Source: Schistosoma haematobium (taxonomy: Eukaryota > Platyhelminthes > Trematoda > Strigeidida > Schistosomatidae). Taken from it: a stretch of 64,000 nucleotides of DNA. This document shows, one piece after another, positions 60,401-64,000 of this stretch; the stretch's first letter is position 1; each line of letters opens with the position of its first letter. The notes under the pieces were generated by a model. It ran no database searches and was not told the origin of the DNA. It was given only the letters and a program-made list of their open reading frames with translations. Position numbers and translations under genes: made by a program. Where the stretch lies: contig NC_067197.1 of assembly GCF_000699445.3 (NCBI RefSeq), positions 9,244,152-9,308,151 of the forward strand. The letters are read 5' to 3'.

Positions 60401-60985
60401 GCTGTAAGTTCGTATTGAGATTTTTTTGGTAAATATATGAGTCCAAAGGAGAATAGGAAGAGATTGCGTCATAAAGTGACCCGAGATGTGATATTATCAA
60501 AATAAGGTTGCGTAATGATCGAGAAGATGAAGAGTAGGGGTATGGAAAAAGTTTATGGGTTAGAAATGTGGGAGGTAACTATTCACCTAATAAATCAGAA
60601 GAAAAAAAGATTAATGTTAAGGTTATAAAAATCATAAAAGACTGTTAGAGGATACTAATAACTGACAGCTTTTCGCAAAGATACATAAATCTACAGATAA
60701 ATTATACTTACCATATACATTTTTTATAAATTGAGTGACAGTCTGTTTGCCTAAACTTGATTTTGCTGCATTTACATTATGAAGGCTGGTTTGTAGTAAA
60801 AGAATAGCATAAAATATTAATGATAACTGATCCAAAGTGATAGGAGGAGCTGGTAAAGACTTCAATTGATGGTCATTAGTACTGGAAAAAATATCTGATG
60901 AATTAACAGATGTTGAACACCATCGAACTGTATGATAATATTCAGTGATACATTGTAATAATCTGTCTATTTCTTGAGATTCCAC
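47441..60985 (-). CDS. IQSEC: IQSEC/BRAG-type Arf-GEF (second half of Sec7 + PH), 3' four exons, 5' end outside window
   Basis: Exons 60985-60712, 57548-57130, 52446-51984 and 47649-47441 join in phase (274+419+463+209 nt), giving 454 residues and a stop. Exon A starts at the catalytic-Glu region (VESQEIDRLL, like GEAQKVERL) and holds Sec7 motif 2 as LLLQTSLHN. Exon B has the last Sec7 helices and then VEPHRRLVCYC, an IQSEC hallmark. Exon C has the PH strand RHLFVFNDLIIIAK. Exon D has YGIELW and a final helix. Aligned to recalled IQSEC1, the exon B-C and C-D joins need no gaps. Odd: a low-complexity stretch of ~50 aa inside Sec7, an extra ~95 aa between PH strands with a GGGRGRRSRSK patch, and Gln for the usual Asn in motif 2 (LNT to LQT). 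Known: IQSEC proteins activate Arf6 at membranes. A candidate polyA signal lies at 47353-47348. Confidence 0.85.
47830..48100 (-). repeat. Sm-alpha-type unit with hammerhead, - orientation
   Basis: - strand: tail-like CAATGGGAAGATT, tRNA-like head (CTAAGTAGATAACGCGATG, box B-like GGGTCTGAGTC), then the hammerhead. Forms an inverted pair with the next unit. Confidence 0.75.
47861..47922 (-). ncRNA. Sm-alpha hammerhead, bulged stem II
   Basis: GATGCAGGTAC, CTGACGA, stem II GCTCC/GGAC with one extra base, GAAAC, GCGCGTC. All core nucleotides are kept; stem I next to the core has one mismatch. Confidence 0.7.
48101..48345 (+). repeat. Sm-alpha-type unit with hammerhead, + orientation
   Basis: Carries GATGCAGGTACATC, the hammerhead, ACTATCCACCAACC and the tail ACACAGGAT...CAATGGGAAGATT. 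The tRNA-like head is cut off at the junction with the - unit. Confidence 0.75.
48145..48210 (+). ncRNA. Sm-alpha hammerhead, G8C mutant
   Basis: CTGATCAG at 48163-48170 in place of CTGATGAG; stem II TCC/GGA, GGACGAAAC and GCGTC (cleavage after 48195) are kept. G8 pairs with C3 and takes part in catalysis, so this copy should be inactive. Confidence 0.78.
48439..48479. repeat. (AT)n microsatellite
   Basis: About 20 AT units, inside the last IQSEC-like intron. Confidence 0.95.
48745..48830 (-). repeat. Penelope-type hammerhead end, 5'-truncated
   Basis: - strand CGAAATGTCAGAAATAC, TACATATTGGGATATAAC; matches the part after GAAA at 8217-8260. Opposite in orientation to 49010-49090. Confidence 0.5.
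48836..48990 (-). mobile_element. Hammerhead SINE, best-preserved copy
   Basis: - strand: box B CTGGGTTCGAATCCCGTG, GGATCGTGGATGCGCAC, intact ribozyme, CAGTGCTTCCAGGTTTCC, CATGATCTCAACC tail. The tRNA head is cut beyond box B. Confidence 0.82.
48887..48934 (-). ncRNA. Hammerhead ribozyme, intact core
   Basis: CTGAGGA, stem II GTCC/GGAC, GAAA and the GTC cleavage triplet are all present (cut between 48893 and 48892). Stem I CACTG pairs fully with CAGTG; stem III ACGGCCGT is self-complementary and short. GGA/TCC beyond stem I could give the tertiary contact known for schistosome hammerheads. The intact core predicts activity; a short stem III may require dimers. Confidence 0.82.
49010..49090 (+). 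ncRNA. Penelope-type hammerhead, decayed
   Basis: CTGAAGA at 49023-49029, stem II GTG...CAC, then GAAGAGTC where GAAACGTC is expected, CTCATTGGGATAT downstream as at 8240. Confidence 0.5.
49467..50705 (+). pseudogene. FAR1/MULE-type transposase N-terminal fragment, 3 predicted exons
   Basis: Exons 49467-49738, 49778-50032 and 50608-50705 join in phase. The first intron is only 39 bp (GTAATT...GAAG). The joined reading has FVCWRHG, then CPAFMYCKIIDGYWTVV and HHNHEC: the C-x(n)-C-x(~22)-H-x-H order of FAR1/WRKY-GCM1 zinc fingers found at the front of Mutator-like transposases. Exon 3 (FDIERMKKARGLTG) continues the frame and ends at a GT donor. No catalytic DDE part was found, so this is probably a truncated insertion. 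It lies antisense in the last IQSEC-like intron. A domesticated gene is possible but unproved. Confidence 0.55.
51215..51560 (+). mobile_element. Diverged LTR fragment
   Basis: Shares blocks with the solo LTR at 52576: TGTGCGGCCTGCTAATTGGT against TTGCGGTCTGCTTGACTGGT, a TATA-like GTATACAA, and ATGAGGCTGTGA. Ends not defined. Confidence 0.4.
51590..51810 (+). mobile_element. Hammerhead SINE, dead core
   Basis: Box B-like TAGTTTGAACCTC, CTGAAAAG (G8 to A), CTGACAAAAC (G12 to A), CCGTCTAGTGCTTCCAGG, then GGCGGTCTAACATTG. Confidence 0.68.
51984..52446 (-). CDS. IQSEC: IQSEC-like exon C (PH domain with large insertion)
   Basis: Acceptor TCATTTAAAG, donor GTAAGT. Begins INQNQPPHKETSILRHLFVF, which replaces the PDPNKPQKLGLHQREIFLF stretch of IQSEC1 at equal length. 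The following ~113 residues stand where IQSEC1 has about 18. Confidence 0.82.
52576..52950 (+). mobile_element. Solo LTR, 375 bp, with 5-bp target-site duplication
   Basis: Begins TGTTGGGATATT and ends GTTGTAACA, so the ends are TGTT...AACA. Direct ATTTT flanks both sides (52571-52575 and 52951-52955). A TATA box (GGTATATAAAC) lies at ~52752. No internal region. It sits 130 bp upstream of IQSEC-like exon C, antisense to the gene. Confidence 0.85.
53030..53200 (+). mobile_element. Decayed hammerhead SINE
   Basis: TTGATGAGGCATATTAGGAC, GAAATGACTATCCAATGCTT; C3 and the cleavage region are changed. Confidence 0.55.
53201..54719. other. IQSEC-like intron B-C, no repeat recognised
   Basis: AT-rich intron sequence. 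Confidence 0.35.
54720..55360 (+). pseudogene. Penelope-like element C-terminal region, decayed
   Basis: In shifting frames: IQKTFNAAKPNTVFRL, a broken SCGASYLRC endonuclease start (~55020-55045), then HVDLNKALEIIHHIPSDLKY. The order and the CG-x-x-Y motif fit the RT-to-GIY-YIG end of Penelope-like elements. Many stops. Confidence 0.55.
55361..57129. other. IQSEC-like intron B-C, rest
   Basis: SINE tail fragment at ~55650-55710 (GTGAAGATTGTTAAGTTTTA, GTTAGACCACTATTG in - orientation); otherwise nothing. Confidence 0.4.
57130..57548 (-). CDS. IQSEC: IQSEC-like exon B (Sec7 end, Sec7-PH linker)
   Basis: Acceptor TTTCTCTAG, donor GTAGGT. Starts with a Ser/Asn-rich insertion of about 50 residues, then the helix TEIFHRIKV and FELVEPHRRLVCYCTVIH. 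The split codon with exon A gives Asp. Confidence 0.82.
57549..60039. other. IQSEC-like intron A-B
   Basis: AT-rich; small ORFs on both strands without family resemblance. No clear repeat until 60040. Confidence 0.35.
60040..60215 (-). mobile_element. Very decayed hammerhead SINE
   Basis: Block order as in other - copies (GATGAAAACTAGAAAG, GGTCGTTCTGATATTGGACG, CGTAGGACCTTCAAGTCTCA), no core left. Confidence 0.45.
60712..60985 (-). CDS. IQSEC: IQSEC-like exon A (Sec7 middle)
   Basis: Acceptor TTGTATAG, donor GTAAGT. Includes the putative catalytic Glu (second codon of the exon), a ~20-residue Ser-rich insertion, and LSLIFYAILLLQTSLHN. The N-terminal half of Sec7 must be encoded upstream, beyond 61 kb; I could not find it before the window ends. 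Confidence 0.8.
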
Positions 60986-61472
60986 CTATACAAGATTGGT
61001 AAAGGAAGACAATTAATTATTTTAGTTTCATATTTTTATTGATGTTCTCTATGAGAAAACTTAAGTTATGCGAGGATTAAAACAAACAAGGAAGTTACAT
61101 AACAAGATCTGCAAATATTTTCTATTGTAATTGTAAGAATTGTTATGTTCTTTAAATAATACAAAATACGACTAATTTGAAAGTAAATACTTGACAAAAA
61201 TGTGTTGAGCAGTTAACGTTTTAATGATTGCGAATTAGGGTATTCAAATGTTAAAAACGTAATGAGCAGAATGTTCATGTAAAAAGCCAACAATGGTGCT
61301 ACATTGCATATTTAACTGTTTACTTCAAATGATAAATAGTTGCCAAAATTTGATTGTGATAAATGATTAAACCAATGGGATATAACTACTGACCAAAATA
61401 AAGTGTGTGAAATCTAGATAATATATCGGCTAATAAATTGGAAATGTACTTGACTAATCATGAAGTGTAATT

Positions 61473-61474
<2 letters not shown>

Positions 61475-61507
<33 letters not shown>

Positions 61508-61520
61508 GGAGAGAGAGAGG
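61475..61520. repeat. (AT)n then (GA)n microsatellite
   Basis: AT repeat 61475-61505, followed by GGGGAGAGAGAGAGG. Confidence 0.95.
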
Positions 61521-61714
61521 TCACAAGTCAATAAGTACTTGAAGTTGAAAAAAAATTATGAAAACTCCAGATTTTTGACTAACAAAATATGATGCATTCA
61601 AACGTTAAATACATTTCCAACCAGCTAATACTTCAGTTTCTTTAAAAACAATACAAGTGACGTGTGACAAATAGTCATGATCAACAGTTATATATTTTCA
61701 CAATTAAACCCACG

Positions 61715-61960
61715 AGTTGATATAAGCTAGACCACCATTGAAAGCCTGGATGCACTGGACGTCTGTTTCGCCTCAGTATGTAACTCCTCAGCAGTGCGCA
61801 TCCACGGTCTCGGGAGAGAGACTTGAACCAAGGACCCTCAGTTTCGCGCGTGAAAGCTTAGCCTCTAGATCATTGACACGGTATCCAACAGAGTTAATGC
61901 CTAACTTTAATCAGTTCATGATCTTGCGCAACCGATCATCCATTGTCTGAGGTGGGTAAC
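61715..61960 (-). mobile_element. Hammerhead SINE, core kept, stems weakened
   Basis: - strand full-length copy with tRNA-like head; box B changed (GGTTCAAGTCTC). Ribozyme at 61799-61752. Confidence 0.72.
61752..61799 (-). ncRNA. Hammerhead, core intact, stem II weak
   Basis: CTGAGGA, CGAAAC and CGTC present; CACTG/CAGTG stem I perfect. Stem II is GTTAC against GAGGC (two G-U pairs, one mismatch) and stem III has an A-C mismatch. Confidence 0.6.
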
Positions 61961-63304
61961 TGTCTCACAGATGAAACAGATAGTACTCCACTGGTCCAGG
62001 CTTTTCGCTTGAACTCCTGCAGTTACATCTTGAAGCTAGTCATTGGTGAACACATGATTGTTATCAGTACGGGGGTTTGTGGGGATTGCAGTATTTTAAA
62101 AGTTTTATATTTATTAAAATATACGATTAAGATCCTTTTTAATATGAAGAATGAAAGGAAGCGTTTTTGCTTGACAGTAACTGTATACATAATTGGTCAA
62201 CACAGTCATAACGTAATGACTTTCAATAGAGAAAATTCTTGAGAGTCAGTTACAGTTAGATAATTAACTTTACAATTGGTTTATTATTGTGTAGAGGATC
62301 AATATCAAGCATGTCTAATCCTTTAGTGGTAATGAAATCATGTCAATGAAGCTATGTGATCACAATGTTTAGATGCTATGTAGTATCGCAAGGGTTTGGA
62401 TCTTACTGAGAGCATGCGTTACCAAAAGATTCCAGGTAGGGCATATTGACAAGTGCCGACAATTATCTTCAAACACCTGACACAATTAAATACACTGTAG
62501 TTTCATACTTCTAATTTCTAAATAAAAGAAATAAACCTATAAAAAAGCACCCTATAGATGAGATAAAGAGTTCAGTAAAACTTTTTTTCCAATAAATTTC
62601 ATACTGTTTTAATTACTTAATAATTAATTGTAGCTTTTGTGAATAATTAAACAAACCATGATACTCTGGAAATTACAAATGATCAAAAGAAAAACCAAAA
62701 TAAAGGAACATTAGAAAAAACAGATTAAAAGAAATGGTGATATGGATGAGAGTAAATATATTCAGTAACTATGATTCACTAAGATAATATAATTACAAAT
62801 TACTGTACATTATAGATAATAAAGATTAAAATTTTTTTCAGAAATATCATTTATTGTTCACAAACTTAATTGGATAACTAAAAATACCAAGTCCCACAAT
62901 TTCGATTCATTATCATGATGAAACTTGTACTTAGATTAATTTAATGACGATAGTTACATTATGATAATATATATTTACATTAGTTTGTAGAGTTAGTGAG
63001 TAACAATTTACATGAAATAAATTTAAGTTGTTTTGTTAATAAAATTACTGTTCCTGGTTATCACAAAACTCTAATATCATATTTAAAAGCATAAATATCG
63101 CCGAAAACACGGATTTCGACGCAAATATGAGTAGTATTACCTAAATGTAATACCACATTGAACACGGTAAACATATTTACATTATATATATTACAAGCAA
63201 CTAGAATCATTCATCCAAACAGATTACTACTGACATTATTCATTTATCTTTCGTGTGAATATAAGCCAGTAAATACTAGTGACGTTTGAATGTATATACC
63301 ATTT
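61961..63304. other. No gene recognised
   Basis: Presumed upstream intron of the IQSEC-like gene; AT-rich, no Sec7 N-terminal coding found on the - strand. Confidence 0.35.
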
Positions 63305-63440
63305 GGTTGTAACCTTTCTGGTTATCGTTTTTTTAGAAAAGCTTTATTCTATAGGATGTGGTAGCTCACCCCATGTCTAACGATTATTCTTTATCCAGGC
63401 ATGGGGCTGGCAGTAATCCTGGAAGGGGTCCAAGTGAAGT
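63305..63440 (+). mobile_element. LINE 5' head only (TAAG-tail family)
   Basis: Diverged head: GGATGTGGTAGCTCACCCC, TTTATCCAGGCATGGGGC, GGCAGTAATCCTGGAAGG, ending at CCAAGTGAAGTTGG. Confidence 0.6.
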
Positions 63441-64000
63441 TGGTTGTAGCTATTAGTTTGTGAATAATATAACAATAAAAATCATACTTTCTTAGTATAC
63501 CAGTAAATTATAAATATAAATAAGTAGGTAAATTATAAGTAAGCACTGATGCGTGATTTGGGTTTACTTCCGAATATTTCTACTTTCATTTTATCATTAG
63601 GCTGAATAATCCTCCAGTATATTTCCGATCGGTGTCTAGTGTCATTGAACTGATCATGGGTCATACGAAGACTTTCATTTCATAATGACAGTCAAAATAC
63701 GTTTACTTTAAAATGATATGATTATTGATGGATTAGAACAACTAATTTACATGCTCTTCGACGTTATGCAAGCTAATTGCTTATACTAGATGTCGCTTAT
63801 ATGTCGTCTCGGTGCATCGCTAACAGACTCATAGGAGGATATCGATTTAAACAGGAATGAATTCAGTAAATAATAAATACAAGTTTTATGAGTTCAAGAA
63901 CTAGGAAAAAAACTTAAGAATAACAGAAACGTTTATCGTTGAATACAAGTTATTGAACCCAACATTTCTTCTTCTGTGGTATTAATGAGGCCTTCTCTCC
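63441..64000. other. No gene recognised
   Basis: AT-rich sequence to the window edge. Confidence 0.35.

Noticed and set aside
1..64000. CRISPR arrays, bacterial operons, rRNA genes
   Set aside because: No regularly spaced short repeats, no bacterial gene layout and no rRNA-like sequence; introns and retroelements show a eukaryotic nuclear genome.

Overview
The window looks like nuclear DNA of a blood fluke (Schistosoma-type trematode). It is AT-rich. Its genes are split by introns of up to about 10 kb with GT-AG splice sites, and most of the rest is decayed retroelement. The best taxonomic pointer is about twenty tRNA-derived SINE or Sm-alpha-type repeats carrying hammerhead ribozyme cores, a hallmark of schistosome repeats. 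Species cannot be fixed by eye. Family names below come from reading translations and motifs; no database was searched.

Three protein genes can be built. (1) A + strand IFRD1/2-type gene (interferon-related developmental regulator), three exons between 1808 and 5656, 417 aa and apparently complete. (2) A - strand sequestosome-1/p62-like gene: a PB1 exon at 35547-35376 and, after a 9.9 kb intron, a ZZ zinc finger plus UBA exon at 25431-24764; 279 aa. (3) The 3' part of a - strand Arf guanine-nucleotide exchange factor of the IQSEC/BRAG type: four exons from 60985 to 47441 giving the second half of Sec7, then PH, then the stop. Its 5' exons lie beyond the window. The splice phases of all three agree exactly with the domain reading.

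Layout. 1-980: tail of a Gypsy-type LTR retrotransposon. 1.8-5.7 kb: IFRD1. 5.7-24.7 kb: gene-poor, with three kinds of non-LTR element remnant, a Penelope-like remnant, and an inverted repeat with two nearly identical 1,769-bp arms (11308-13076 and 14690-16458) around a reverse transcriptase remnant. 24.7-35.5 kb: p62-like gene, its intron full of SINEs and LINE tails. 35.5-47.4 kb: SINEs, a CR1-like 3' end, LINE tails, a perfect 177-bp palindrome (42429-42605) and a hammerhead satellite with 332-bp period. 47.4-61 kb: IQSEC-like gene, whose introns hold an inverted pair of Sm-alpha hammerheads, the best-preserved SINE hammerhead, a spliced FAR1/MULE-type transposase fragment, a solo LTR with target-site duplication, and a Penelope-like remnant. 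61-64 kb: SINE, microsatellite and LINE head fragments, presumably the IQSEC-like gene's next intron.

The genes are not an operon or pathway unit: IFRD proteins act in transcriptional repression and ribosome control, p62 in ubiquitin-dependent autophagy, IQSEC in Arf6 membrane traffic. The most unusual material is structural: the large inverted repeat, the perfect palindrome with hammerhead-like cores, hammerheads at graded stages of decay, and LINE copies reduced to a 5' head joined to a 3' tail.
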